Assembly (NCBI GenBank): GCA_003389325.1
Contig: QQVE01000065.1
Span: 1-64,000, forward strand
Source of the DNA: Planctomycetota bacterium
GTDB lineage: Bacteria; Planctomycetota; Planctomycetia; Pirellulales; PALSA-1355
Direction of reading: 5' to 3'
DNA length: 64,000 nt
Part shown: in pieces, positions 20,039 through 29,476 of the stretch
Layout: every line of letters starts with the position of its first letter
Position numbering within the stretch: the first letter of the stretch is position 1
Position numbers and translations under genes: made by a program
Notes under the pieces: generated by a model
Seen by the model: only the letters and a program-made list of their open reading frames with translations
Told to the model about the DNA's origin: nothing
Database searches by the model: none

Positions 20039-22360
20039 CTACCGCTTTCCGGCCAGGGAGCGTTCCAATTCCGTCAGTGCGTTTTCTACCGCCTGGGCTT
20101 CCTGGGTGTCCAGGGGGCGGTTGCCGAACCGCACGCGGTAAAAGGACTCGACGACGCGGCGCGGCAGATGCGCAAGACGACGATGCTCGATGCGTTCGGC
20201 CAGCTCGCCGCCGGCGGCAAGCGCGAATTCGTAGGCCGTTTGCGCCGCGGGGCGCGAAAGCCCTGCGCGCTCAAGCGCCGCTTCCAGCCGACGATACATC
20301 TCCAGCACGGGAGCCGCGTCGGCGCCCTTTTTTGCGCCCCATCGGCCGCGGTGCAGAAACATCTCGAGCGCCGTCTTGATGCCGAAAAACGCGCTGACGG
20401 CAAACAGCGAGAAGGTGATGGCCACGAGCCCCCCGCGCCAACTGAACCAGTGGCGTCGGTACCAATGCCAGAAACGTCCCGCGAAGCTTCGGTCGAAACG
20501 CCGCAGGCGGTCCTGCCAGACCTGGACGCTTGTCAGGTTGTCGATCCCCGCTTCGAGGCCGGCGGCCAGGGGCTCGTAGATCCCCTCGCGCTGCCGCTTG
20601 GCGGTGAGGCTGGCGACGTAGTTGATCCACAGCACGCGCGCGTAGTCGATGAACTGGCGGGTGCGCGCCCAGAGGGCGTTGCCACCGGCGGTTGGATCGA
20701 GATCGAGCGTGCCCTCGGTGGGGTCCAACGTGGCCCAGGCGGCGCGCGGTATCCGCTCGCCCCCGAAGGCTCCGTCGGGGATCTGGCTTTGGCCGAGATA
20801 GGCCTCGACCCAAGAGTGCGCGTGGAGTTGTTGCACCTGGTAGTACTGCCCCACGGAATTCCATTCGCCCCCCTTGAAACCGATCACCACCCGGGCCGGG
20901 ATTCCCTGGCTGCGAAGCATCAGCGCCAGCGCCCCGGCGAAGTACTCGCAATGGCCGGCCCGATTCCGGGTGACGAAGTCTTCCAGCGGGTCGAGGGCCG
21001 CATCGCGCTGCATCGGATCGAGCGTGTAGAAAAACTCGCCCGACTCGTGAAAATAGTCGCTCAGGGCCCGGGCCGCGGCCAGGCGATCGCGAGCCGGGTC
21101 GATGTTTTGCTCCGCCAGGATCTGGGCCGCCAGAGCGGTCAGTCCGCTAAATCGCTGATTGGGACCCGTCGAAAACGGTTGGAGCAGGGCCCGCTGCCTG
21201 CCGCCCGATACTCGGTCCGCGGGGAGAAACATGCGCTGGCGGTCGCCCGAGATGCCGGTCGTGCCGATGTCGATGTCGATCGGCTGATCGCGATATTCGT
21301 CCAGCCGATAGAGTTGATCCGTGCCGTTTTCAACGCGCAGCCGCGGATCGGGATAGTCGATGGCCACGACGGGGGCAACGCAACAAATCTCGCCGACATC
21401 CAGCGCCTCGACCCGGATCCGCTGCCGGGTAATCGTGCTGCCGGCATCGGTGGGGAGGCCCGAGGAACGCGTCGTTACCGGCTGGCTCCAGGTGTGTCCT
21501 TCGTAGCGCGTCACGACGTTGCCACGGAACAGCGGCTCGGCGGCCAAACGCAGGGGGCGGTTGCTGCGTCCGCGATAGAATGTGACTCGCATCACGACGT
21601 CGGGATTGTTGACCACGGCGCCCAACTCGCCGAGCGTGACGGTCTTGGAGTAGCCGACGGTTTGCAGCGGTTCCACGGTGGTGGTTTCGAGTCTGCCCGC
21701 GCTCCATCGCGGCAGGGCGAGAAAGAGCAGTCCGCCCATCACGATCGTCACGGCGCACATGGCGCTGGCGGCGGCGAACAGCCCGCGGAGGATGGTGCCC
21801 GATTCGACGGCCGCGGTGTCGCCGACGAGAATCGGTCCGCCAGCGGGCCGCGCCGCGTCGAGGGGGCCGACGGCTTTCTTCGCCCGGTCCGATTCGCTGG
21901 CCTGCAGCAGGAGGGCGAAGCTAACGATTCCCAGCAGCAGATAGATCAGCAGCATCACGCCGAAAATAGGTCCTGGCACGAGCGTCGACGCGATGGCCAC
22001 CTGCCCCAGACTCAAGAGGGCCAACTGCCAGTAGATCCGCGGCTTCTTTTCCTGAAAGAGCAGGACGTACTGCAAGTAGCACTGCAAGTTGGCAACCACG
22101 ATCAGCAGGGCCTGCCGATCGGAGCGCAACGCCGCCACGCACGTATAGAGCACGATGCCCATCGCCAGCATGTCTGCCATGCGCTGCTTCAGCCGCACCC
22201 GACCGGTGCGGTCGGTGAAGTACATCGTGAAGACAAGCAGGAAAAGCGTCGTCGCTGGCAGCACGAAGCTGCCCTCGCCGAGGCCCAGCACGCACGTCGC
22301 TACCATGATCTGCATGGCGATCACGATTCCGACGAGGTCTTTCAGCGGCAAGCGACTCAT
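20039..22360 (-). CDS. Membrane transglutaminase-like protein (DUF3488/TgpA type)
   Basis: A 773-residue protein. The N-terminal third holds paired hydrophobic helices (DUF3488-type). A periplasmic domain follows, with a transglutaminase core: catalytic Cys in RAGHCEYFAGALALMLRSQG (about residue 471), His in HAHSWVEAYL (about 514) and Asp in WATLDPTEG (about 548). Another helix near 660-680 and a cytoplasmic DUF4129-like tail close the protein. TgpA-type proteins sit next to MoxR ATPases and DUF58 proteins throughout bacteria and are thought to act in envelope protein processing. The gene's ATG overlaps the DUF58 stop by four bases (22357-22360), which implies translational coupling. Confidence 0.92.
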   Translation of the reverse strand: MSRLPLKDLVGIVIAMQIMVATCVLGLGEGSFVLPATTLFLLVFTMYFTDRTGRVRLKQRMADMLAMGIVLYTCVAALRSDRQALLIVVANLQCYLQYVLLFQEKKPRIYWQLALLSLGQVAIASTLVPGPIFGVMLLIYLLLGIVSFALLLQASESDRAKKAVGPLDAARPAGGPILVGDTAAVESGTILRGLFAAASAMCAVTIVMGGLLFLALPRWSAGRLETTTVEPLQTVGYSKTVTLGELGAVVNNPDVVMRVTFYRGRSNRPLRLAAEPLFRGNVVTRYEGHTWSQPVTTRSSGLPTDAGSTITRQRIRVEALDVGEICCVAPVVAIDYPDPRLRVENGTDQLYRLDEYRDQPIDIDIGTTGISGDRQRMFLPADRVSGGRQRALLQPFSTGPNQRFSGLTALAAQILAEQNIDPARDRLAAARALSDYFHESGEFFYTLDPMQRDAALDPLEDFVTRNRAGHCEYFAGALALMLRSQGIPARVVIGFKGGEWNSVGQYYQVQQLHAHSWVEAYLGQSQIPDGAFGGERIPRAAWATLDPTEGTLDLDPTAGGNALWARTRQFIDYARVLWINYVASLTAKRQREGIYEPLAAGLEAGIDNLTSVQVWQDRLRRFDRSFAGRFWHWYRRHWFSWRGGLVAITFSLFAVSAFFGIKTALEMFLHRGRWGAKKGADAAPVLEMYRRLEAALERAGLSRPAAQTAYEFALAAGGELAERIEHRRLAHLPRRVVESFYRVRFGNRPLDTQEAQAVENALTELERSLAGKR

Positions 22361-23541
22361 GCCAGGGGAGCCTCCTCGCGCAGCCGAAAGTAGCGCGGCA
22401 ACTCCTTGCCGGTCACAGACACGGCGTGAATCTTGCGCGCGTCGACTTGCGTATCACGCTCGGCGGCCGCCCGGCGGAGTGCGTCCCAGTCGATTTGCCG
22501 AGTGCTGATGACGAAGGTCGTGGTCCAGGCCGGCACCAGCGCCAAGGCGTGTCCCAGGCAAGGGGGAAAAGCTTCGTCGTCGTGGGGCTCGGCCAGTGCC
22601 AGGATATCCATCTGTTCGCTCAACAACAGCGGCGAGCCGGAGCCCGAGTGAAAGACCGGTGCGGCGGACGCCAATTGCAGCGCCAGTTGCGCACCGGGCT
22701 TGCGGCAGGACTCGGCCAGCAGCGTGGCGGCGAAGCTGACGGCCGTCTCGACGGCCTCCAGATCGTCGTCGCTGGGCGTGGACGGCCGCCACAAATCGAG
22801 CAGCAGCGCCAGGTTCTGATTGCGGCGCTGTTCGAACTGGCGCACGATGAGTGAGCCGCGCCGCGCGGACGTGCGCCAATGAATCCAGCGGCGGCTATCG
22901 CCGGGGCGCCATTCGCGCAACCCGTAGAAATCGGCTTCCAGCATGCCCCGCCGGGTCATTTGCTGGCTGCCCGACTCGTCCTCGCGAATCATCCTTACCC
23001 AGTCCTGGCTGAGAGTGCCGAGCCGGGGGTGGACCACCATCTCGGCGTGGTTTTGCAGCAGCAAGCTGTGTCGCACCAGGCCCAGCGGGAACCGCGTGGA
23101 GAGGCGCAGCGGACCGAACTGGTAGCGGCCGCGGCGCTCGAGCCGTCCCTCGTAGGTGGCGGGCTGCGTTGGGCAGGCGGCGACCCTGGGGAAGAAGACG
23201 CCGACGGTGCTGCTTTCCGGCAGGGCGCCCCCCATGCGTTCGACCGTGTCTTCCACGCGAACCGCCCACACGCTGAACCATCGCCGGCAGTTCTCGACCA
23301 GGCAATCGACCCGCAACCGCTCGCCGGCGTGCAGGTGCGAAGGCAACTTGCGCTCGACGGGCAAACGCCGCAGCACGAACCGGCCGTAGAACAGGCTGAA
23401 CACGAGCGGCCCGGCGAGCAGGCAGCCGACGAGCATCAACAGATTGAGCTGCCGACCGACCGCCCCGAGCAGCACGGCCAGAAACACGACCGTGTAGTAC
23501 AGGCCTTCTCGCGTGAATCGGATCTGACGAGGGCGAGCCAT
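22357..23541 (-). CDS. DUF58 domain protein
   Basis: A 394-residue protein with two N-terminal hydrophobic helices (about 14-50) and a soluble part. The defining DUF58 segment, 'LREWRPGDSRRWIHWRTSAR', lies at about 205-225, followed by 'LIVRQFEQ'. The latter half has the vWA-like 'LALLLDLW' strand. The family functions with MoxR AAA ATPases in an envelope or chaperone role that is not well defined. It lies between moxR-like (73 bases upstream) and the transglutaminase gene (4-base overlap), the standard order of this cluster. Confidence 0.92.
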   Translation of the reverse strand: MARPRQIRFTREGLYYTVVFLAVLLGAVGRQLNLLMLVGCLLAGPLVFSLFYGRFVLRRLPVERKLPSHLHAGERLRVDCLVENCRRWFSVWAVRVEDTVERMGGALPESSTVGVFFPRVAACPTQPATYEGRLERRGRYQFGPLRLSTRFPLGLVRHSLLLQNHAEMVVHPRLGTLSQDWVRMIREDESGSQQMTRRGMLEADFYGLREWRPGDSRRWIHWRTSARRGSLIVRQFEQRRNQNLALLLDLWRPSTPSDDDLEAVETAVSFAATLLAESCRKPGAQLALQLASAAPVFHSGSGSPLLLSEQMDILALAEPHDDEAFPPCLGHALALVPAWTTTFVISTRQIDWDALRRAAAERDTQVDARKIHAVSVTGKELPRYFRLREEAPLA

Positions 23542-23613
23542 CGCGCGTGGGCTTTCAGGGGAGAAGTTGCGACGCCAATCGGTGTATTCTACCAGACGCG
23601 TCCCGCCACGGCG

Positions 23614-24555
<942 letters not shown>

Positions 24556-24735
24556 GCCGCGTATTCCCCAGGCCCGCTGAATAGCATATGCCGGGCATTT
24601 GCCTGCAAACCCATGCGGCCGCCGCCTCCGCCGATTGAGTTCCGATTGCCCCGCTTGGACGGAGTTCATCCTATCTTGGCCGAGCGCTCCTGGTCCAGTC
24701 CGGGGGTGCCCGACGGTTCGCTCACGAATTGCTAA

Positions 24736-26046
24736 TCATTGCCCGCGGACGTAGATGGGATTGCTGAGGATCCAGGGGCGGCCTTCACCCGCTAGCGTGA
24801 GCCAGGCTTCGACGCGGTAGACGCCCGGAGTATCGATGGGGATGTCGATGGTGCGGGCCTCGTGTTCGGCGACGATCTCGCCGTTTCGCACGAGCTTGAA
24901 CTGAGCTTCGAGCGGGGCCTCGGCGCGCAGACGCAATCCGTCGGCCAGCGGCACTTCGCTGCCGATGGGCCAGTTCTTGTCGCCACGATCGGCGCGGAAG
25001 ACGAATCCCGTCGGATCGGCCAGCCAGTCGAAAGCCACGTAGGCGCGGCCTTGCTTGAGCGCTTCGCGCACGCTTTGCTCGTTCACTTCGTCGAGCAGCA
25101 AGTGCGTGCTCACGTGGCGGAAGCTGCGCACGTAGGGATCCAGGTCGAGCTCGAAGATCACGTCGCCGGGTTGCTTGCCCGATACGAGCAGCTTGAGCGG
25201 CGTGATCTTGTCGGGATCGAGTTCGGCCAGCTTCTTGTCCAGCGCGTCCTCGAGCAGCACCTTGCCGCCTTCGGTTACCGTGGCGCGAAAGCCCTGGTTG
25301 TGGTGGGCGTCGTTGGCCGAGACGCCCGTCAGCCGCGTGGTCTGGCACAGCTCGTCGTAGCGGGCGAGGTAGTCGGCCGGATAGTCGAGCAGCGCGCCGA
25401 AGACTTCTTGCGGGTATTGCTTGATGGCGCCCAGCAGCGTGAGCATGGTGACGGGGTTGCGCAGCGAGGCCATGAACCGCGGCTCGTCCTTGACGTCGGC
25501 GTGCGTGTTGTAGATTTCGCTGCCGGTCAGGTCGTCGATCTCCCAGTCCATCCGCTCTTCGAGATGGCAGAGGAACACCATGCCGTCGGTTGCCCGCACC
25601 AGGTCGCAATAGGCCTGGGGCGAGTCGGGCTTTTGGTCCTGCACGCTCTGCTTGGGATAGGCCAGGAAGCCGCTGGTCTCGGCGCCGGGAATCAGCAGCA
25701 CGCCGTCGACTTCGCCGCGGTGGCCGTCTTCGACGTAGTCGTACGTGCTGGCCGGGTGCTCGCTGAACAGAATGACGCGCACGCCGGCTTCCTTGGCCGC
25801 GGCGACGATCTCTTCAATCGTGCCGCGGCTGTCGTGAGAAAAATGCGAGTGCACGTGCAGTAGCACTCGCACGTCGTCGTAGCCGCTGGCGAGCTTGACT
25901 TCCTGCCGCTGGGTCTTGAGCGCCTCGATCTTCTCGTGCGTGGCCCGCAACCTTTCCGGCTGCAGCCGGGTGACGGCGTCGGCCACGGCGGACGAACCCA
26001 AGGCCAAGAGCATCACCACGCCGCAAACTACGCGCGCCAAGTGCAT
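24736..26046 (-). CDS. Exported PHP-domain (metal-dependent phosphoesterase-like) protein
   Basis: A 436-residue protein starting at ATG 26046, giving a good signal peptide (residues 1-23, VVCGVVMLLALGSSAVADA). The PHP metal motif HVHSHFSHD supplies His64, His66 and His68, followed by 'VILFSEH' (the second His block), 'LLIPGAETS' and 'VFLCHLEE'. The late 'SANDAHHNQGF' supplies the Asp/His pair expected in PHP enzymes. The C-terminal 130 residues look like a beta-sandwich with 'RLRAEAPLEAQFKLVRNGEIV' style strands. Probably a secreted phosphoesterase with an unknown substrate. It is divergent from the RNase HII-like gene. Confidence 0.82.
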   Translation of the reverse strand: MHLARVVCGVVMLLALGSSAVADAVTRLQPERLRATHEKIEALKTQRQEVKLASGYDDVRVLLHVHSHFSHDSRGTIEEIVAAAKEAGVRVILFSEHPASTYDYVEDGHRGEVDGVLLIPGAETSGFLAYPKQSVQDQKPDSPQAYCDLVRATDGMVFLCHLEERMDWEIDDLTGSEIYNTHADVKDEPRFMASLRNPVTMLTLLGAIKQYPQEVFGALLDYPADYLARYDELCQTTRLTGVSANDAHHNQGFRATVTEGGKVLLEDALDKKLAELDPDKITPLKLLVSGKQPGDVIFELDLDPYVRSFRHVSTHLLLDEVNEQSVREALKQGRAYVAFDWLADPTGFVFRADRGDKNWPIGSEVPLADGLRLRAEAPLEAQFKLVRNGEIVAEHEARTIDIPIDTPGVYRVEAWLTLAGEGRPWILSNPIYVRGQ

Positions 26047-26253
26047 GCATCGACTCCCCAAGAGTGAAAACCGGCTTCAACCCATCCGCGAACTTGCATC
26101 GTAGCATGCCGGTAAGTCGCCGAATACAGCCTGGGCCGGCGGCTTGCCGGGGCGATGCCTGCCTCCGGGGCCGCACGGTGTTGCGCGGCCGGCTCGAGTG
26201 CTATACTGTGCGTCCGAAGAGCGACAGGCGGATAGCGACATGGAGGAGTTGCG

Positions 26254-27228
26254 ATGCCCTTCCTGATTGGCACGGACGAGGCCGGCTACGCCCCGAACCT
26301 CGGCCCGCTGGTGATGACGGCCTCGGTGTGGCATGTCGACGGGGCGACTCCCGAGGTGGACCTGTACGGCCGGCTGAAAGACGTCGTCTGCAAGGCCCCC
26401 CCGCCCCGCAGTGCCAAGCGCCCGCACCGGCGGCTGGCCATTGCTGATTCGAAGGTGCTCTACAACACCACGCAGGGTATCGGTCAGCTCGAGCGTGGCG
26501 TGTTGGCGGCGCTGGCGCTGGTGGATCATTGCCCCGCGGACTGGCTCGACGTGTGGCAGATGGTCGATCCCCGCTCGCTGGCCTATCTGCCCGAGCTGCC
26601 GTGGCACGTGGGCTACGACTTGCGTCTGCCGCTGGCGGCCGATACCGACGACCTGGTGCGGCTGGGTCCGCGGCTGCGCGGCGCGTGCGAGAAAAACGGC
26701 GTGCGGCTCGTGGCGATCAAGAGCCGGGCCGTCTTCGCCGAAGAGTTCAATCGTTCGACGACCACGCTAGGCAACAAGGCCGAAGCCCTCTCCTGCGCCA
26801 CGCTCGAACTGCTCGACGAGGCGCTTGCGCACTGCGAGGGCGAGCCGGTGCTGGCCGTGTGCGACAAGCACGGCGGGCGCAACCGCTACGGCCGCATGTT
26901 GCAGCAGAGGTTTCCCGACGTGCTGATCGAGGTACACGGCGAAAACGGCGGCGAAAGCGTCTACCGCTGGGGGCCGTCCGACACGCGCGTCGAAGTGCGC
27001 TTCCGGGCCAGGGCCGAATCGTTTCTGCCGGTCGCATTGGCTTCGATGACGTCGAAGTACCTGCGCGAGTTGGCCATGCGGGCCTTCAACGACTTCTGGT
27101 GCGGCCGCGTCCGCGACCTGGCGCCCACGGCCGGCTACCCCGGCGACGCCCGGAGGTTTATGAACGCCATTCGCGAAGCGCAAACCGAATTGCAGATTGC
27201 CAACACCGTGATCTGGCGCGAGCGTTAA
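26254..27228 (+). CDS. Divergent RNase HII-like protein
   Basis: A 324-residue protein with a strong ribosome-binding site (GGAGGAG, 26242-26248) before ATG 26254. It opens with IGTDEAGYAPNLGPLVMTA, which mirrors the RNase HII opening GxDEAGRGPxxGPVV, so Asp8 and Glu9 fit the first two catalytic residues. 'IADSKVLY' (63-70) mirrors the family DSKKL block. Asp204 in AVCDKHGG is a candidate third ligand. The block ARAESFLPVALASMTSKYLRE (253 onward) matches the family KADxxxxxVxAASIxAKxxRD, but with Glu255 where the fourth Asp should be. 'PTAGYPGDARRF' replaces the family's 'HKGYGT'. It is longer than RNase HII (about 200-230) and may have a different nucleic-acid substrate. Confidence 0.7.
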   Translation: MPFLIGTDEAGYAPNLGPLVMTASVWHVDGATPEVDLYGRLKDVVCKAPPPRSAKRPHRRLAIADSKVLYNTTQGIGQLERGVLAALALVDHCPADWLDVWQMVDPRSLAYLPELPWHVGYDLRLPLAADTDDLVRLGPRLRGACEKNGVRLVAIKSRAVFAEEFNRSTTTLGNKAEALSCATLELLDEALAHCEGEPVLAVCDKHGGRNRYGRMLQQRFPDVLIEVHGENGGESVYRWGPSDTRVEVRFRARAESFLPVALASMTSKYLRELAMRAFNDFWCGRVRDLAPTAGYPGDARRFMNAIREAQTELQIANTVIWRER

Positions 27229-27278
27229 CCCTCCGCCCAAGGAATCGGCGGAATCCTCGAGGCGGGCTGAGAGGCAAC

Positions 27279-27776
27279 ATGACGACCCTCTATATCGTGC
27301 GGCACGCGTTCGCGGGCCACCACGGAGATCCCGGCTACCCAGGTTACCCCGACGATTCGCAACGACCGCTGACGCCCAAGGGCATCAAGCAATTCAGCAA
27401 GCTCGTCAAGCGACTGGCAGGGGGCGGACTGGCGCCGCAAACCGTGGTCACGAGCCCCTACGTTCGCTGCCGGCAGACCGCCGAGTTGTTGTGCGAGGGG
27501 GTCGATCCCTCGCCGGAATTGGTCGAGCTGGAAGCGCTCGAGCCGGGGAGCGAGCTGGAGGCTCTGATCGATTGGTCGAACCGCCAGGACGCCGACTCCC
27601 TGGCCTGGGTGGGCCACTCGCCCGACGTCGAACACCTCGCGGCAGCGCTGGTGTCGATGCGGGCGGGCAACATCTCGTTCTCGAAAGGGGCGGTGGCCGC
27701 CATCCGCTTCGACGACGAGATCGCCATCGGCGCGGGCGAACTGCGATGGTTCGTCTCGCCCAAGGTGTTGGGTTGA
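27279..27776 (+). CDS. SixA-type histidine phosphatase
   Basis: A 165-residue member of the histidine phosphatase superfamily. The start at ATG 27279 gives MTTLYIVRHAF, placing the catalytic RH motif at Arg8-His9. The second His block is WVGHSPD with His113, and 'TSPYVRCRQTAELL' carries the conserved Arg. SixA of E. coli removes phosphate from phosphohistidine domains such as ArcB or the nitrogen PTS protein; the partner here is unknown. It follows the RNase HII-like gene by 50 bases on the same strand and could share its transcript. Confidence 0.88.
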   Translation: MTTLYIVRHAFAGHHGDPGYPGYPDDSQRPLTPKGIKQFSKLVKRLAGGGLAPQTVVTSPYVRCRQTAELLCEGVDPSPELVELEALEPGSELEALIDWSNRQDADSLAWVGHSPDVEHLAAALVSMRAGNISFSKGAVAAIRFDDEIAIGAGELRWFVSPKVLG

Positions 27777-27781
27777 CGCCG

Positions 27782-28513
27782 CTACGGCAGCTCGCGAACT
27801 CGCAGTCCGCGAAACTCGACCGGCGCGCCTTCCGACTCGAGGCACAGCCGACCGGTCGACGGTTTGCAGTCGGTGCCGCCGGACACTTCCTCGCCGTTGA
27901 CCCAGAGCCGCACTTCGCCGTTGATGGCGCGGACGTAGTAGTGGTTCCACTGGTCGACGCCGCGCGACAGGTTTTTCGAGGGGAAGCTCCGCTTGCCATT
28001 CGGCGCTGCCGGCGGAAAGGGCTTCATGTCGGCACTGCCCACGGGAAACACGTCGCCGTTGGTCGTGAACCAGTCGGGCTGCTTGCCGGTGCGCTTCACG
28101 TAGTTCTCGGCGTAACCGTGGTCGAGCACCTGCACTTCGATGCCGCTGGGGGGCAGCTTGCCCTTGGGCAGGTCCTCGAGCGCCGCATCGGGCACCCACA
28201 CGAAGATGCCCGAGTTGCCGCCCGAGCTCAGGTGCCGCCACTCGGCCACCAGCTCGAAGTTGGTGTAGATCTTCTTCGACCGCGTCACGCCGACCGGCTT
28301 GCCCGTGCAGTGGGCCACGCCGTCTTTCCACGTCCAGGTGTCTTCGTCGCCGTTGACCATGACGAAGTCATCTCCGCCGAGCGCCTGCCAGCCGGGCCCC
28401 GTGCCGTCGACGAACGCTTTCGGCGGGGCCGGTTCTTCGCCCCGCGCGAACGCGCCCGGCAACAAGGTCAGCAACAAGATGGCAGCGCGGAGGATGGTGT
28501 GGCGTGCAGGCAT
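27782..28513 (-). CDS. DUF1080 (3-keto-disaccharide hydrolase-like) exported protein
   Basis: A 243-residue protein with a signal peptide (1-25, ending AFARGEE). The DUF1080 fold is shown by 'WTWKDGVAHCTGKPVG' near 60, 'FELVAEWRHLSSGGNSGIFVW' near 87, 'GIEVQVLDHG' near 123, 'NHYYVRAINGEVRLWVNGEEV' near 190 and the closing 'VEFRGLRVRELP'. The fold is a concanavalin-like sandwich, and some members hydrolyse 3-keto-glycosides in the 3-ketosugar pathway. Planctomycetes carry many copies. It converges on the sixA-like gene with only five bases between stops. Confidence 0.9.
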   Translation of the reverse strand: MPARHTILRAAILLLTLLPGAFARGEEPAPPKAFVDGTGPGWQALGGDDFVMVNGDEDTWTWKDGVAHCTGKPVGVTRSKKIYTNFELVAEWRHLSSGGNSGIFVWVPDAALEDLPKGKLPPSGIEVQVLDHGYAENYVKRTGKQPDWFTTNGDVFPVGSADMKPFPPAAPNGKRSFPSKNLSRGVDQWNHYYVRAINGEVRLWVNGEEVSGGTDCKPSTGRLCLESEGAPVEFRGLRVRELP

Positions 28514-28681
28514 GGGTTCATCGGCGGGTTTGCGGCTGGTGGGACGTCTGCGCCTGGCGGCGGAGACGACGGATGACTGGGCGACATTATCCCCGCGGGC
28601 ACCGTCGACCGCAAATCGCTGCGAGTGATAGTGGTTCGCTTTGAAAGTGCGTGAATCTAGCTGGCCGGATACAATTCCAGC

Positions 28682-29029
28682 ATGGTTAAGTGCCCAAAAT
28701 GCGAGAGCGCCCTGGTGATTAGCAATCCCGTTGGCCCGTCCACGTGGCAGGAGGACTGCCCGTCATGTGGTTATGTTGGCGGCGGTACAGTATCCCTGCC
28801 AATTGAGACGATCGTGCCATGCGACCACCAGCACAACCCGGACCCCAACGAGAACGCCGCCCGGATCGTGGGCGAGTCCGCCGGCCAAGCCGCCGGCGGC
28901 ACGCCTGCCGACCTTGAGGCCGCCTGGGCGGAGTGGTTGAGCCACATTCAGAAGGTGGACGAGCGGGGAATGACGCTGCTTCGGGCGGCGTTTGAGGCGG
29001 GCTGGAGAGCACGCAGGAGCAGTTGTTGA
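28682..29029 (+). CDS. Small zinc-ribbon protein, unknown function
   Basis: A 115-residue protein. The N-terminus has two Cys pairs, C4PKC7 and C26PSC29, spaced as in a zinc ribbon. Residues 55-115 form a helical region (AARIVGESAGQAAGG, then 'AAWAEWLSHIQKVDERG'). No catalytic motif. The start ATG at 28682 is the only sensible one. Neighbours give no hint of function. Confidence 0.6.
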   Translation: MVKCPKCESALVISNPVGPSTWQEDCPSCGYVGGGTVSLPIETIVPCDHQHNPDPNENAARIVGESAGQAAGGTPADLEAAWAEWLSHIQKVDERGMTLLRAAFEAGWRARRSSC

Positions 29030-29095
29030 ATACTGGCCTCGCCGCATTCGGGGTACAATCCAGATAGATCGCTGCAGAACTGGTCCAGGTCTGAG

Positions 29096-29359
29096 ATGAG
29101 CAGCGAGTCCCCCTCCGATTCAAAAAGGCCGTCGATGACGCGCCGATTGTTTTTACGGGGGATCCCGTCACAGGGGTTTCGCCGCAAGCGCGGTGACGAC
29201 TCGAAGAAGCCGTCGGTAGCGCGTCGGATTCTGCGCGTGGCCGGGTGGATTCCGGAGTTGCTGATCGATCCCCTTCACATCACGGAAGGGGTGGTCGCTG
29301 CGACGAAATGGATCGTGCGGATGTGCAGTTCGCCTCGACAGCGGCAACGACAAGAGTAA
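29096..29359 (+). CDS. Possible small basic protein
   Basis: An 87-residue open frame with a very basic composition (MSSESPSDSKRPSMTRRLFL) and one amphipathic or hydrophobic segment (ILRVAGWIPELLIDPLHITEGVVAATKWIV, given by its ends ILRVAG and TKWIV). It follows the zinc-ribbon gene by 66 bases on the same strand and is followed by a strong hairpin. There is no homologue that I recognise, and it may be chance. Confidence 0.35.
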   Translation: MSSESPSDSKRPSMTRRLFLRGIPSQGFRRKRGDDSKKPSVARRILRVAGWIPELLIDPLHITEGVVAATKWIVRMCSSPRQRQRQE

Positions 29360-29405
29360 CGCGGCCAGGAGTGAGCTCTCGCCCCGGCCTTCCCCCAAAC
29401 GTAAT

Positions 29406-29442
29406 CGGGGATCGCCCGACGCTGGCTGCCGGACGATCCCCG
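29406..29442. terminator. Perfect 9-bp stem hairpin between convergent genes
   Basis: CGGGGATCG (29406-29414) pairs exactly with CGATCCCCG (29434-29442) around a 19-base loop. On the + strand a five-T run lies about 17 bases further on (29459-29463). The position between the + strand small protein and the - strand Cys-rich gene fits a shared terminator, although the T-run is not immediately adjacent. Confidence 0.45.
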
Positions 29443-29476
29443 GGGGGTGACGCTTGGGTTTTTGCGCGGGGGGCGC

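Noticed and set aside
28948..29187. 79-codon ORF on the minus strand
   Set aside because: Antisense to two small + strand frames with no domain of its own. It is not clearly better than they are, so it was left out.
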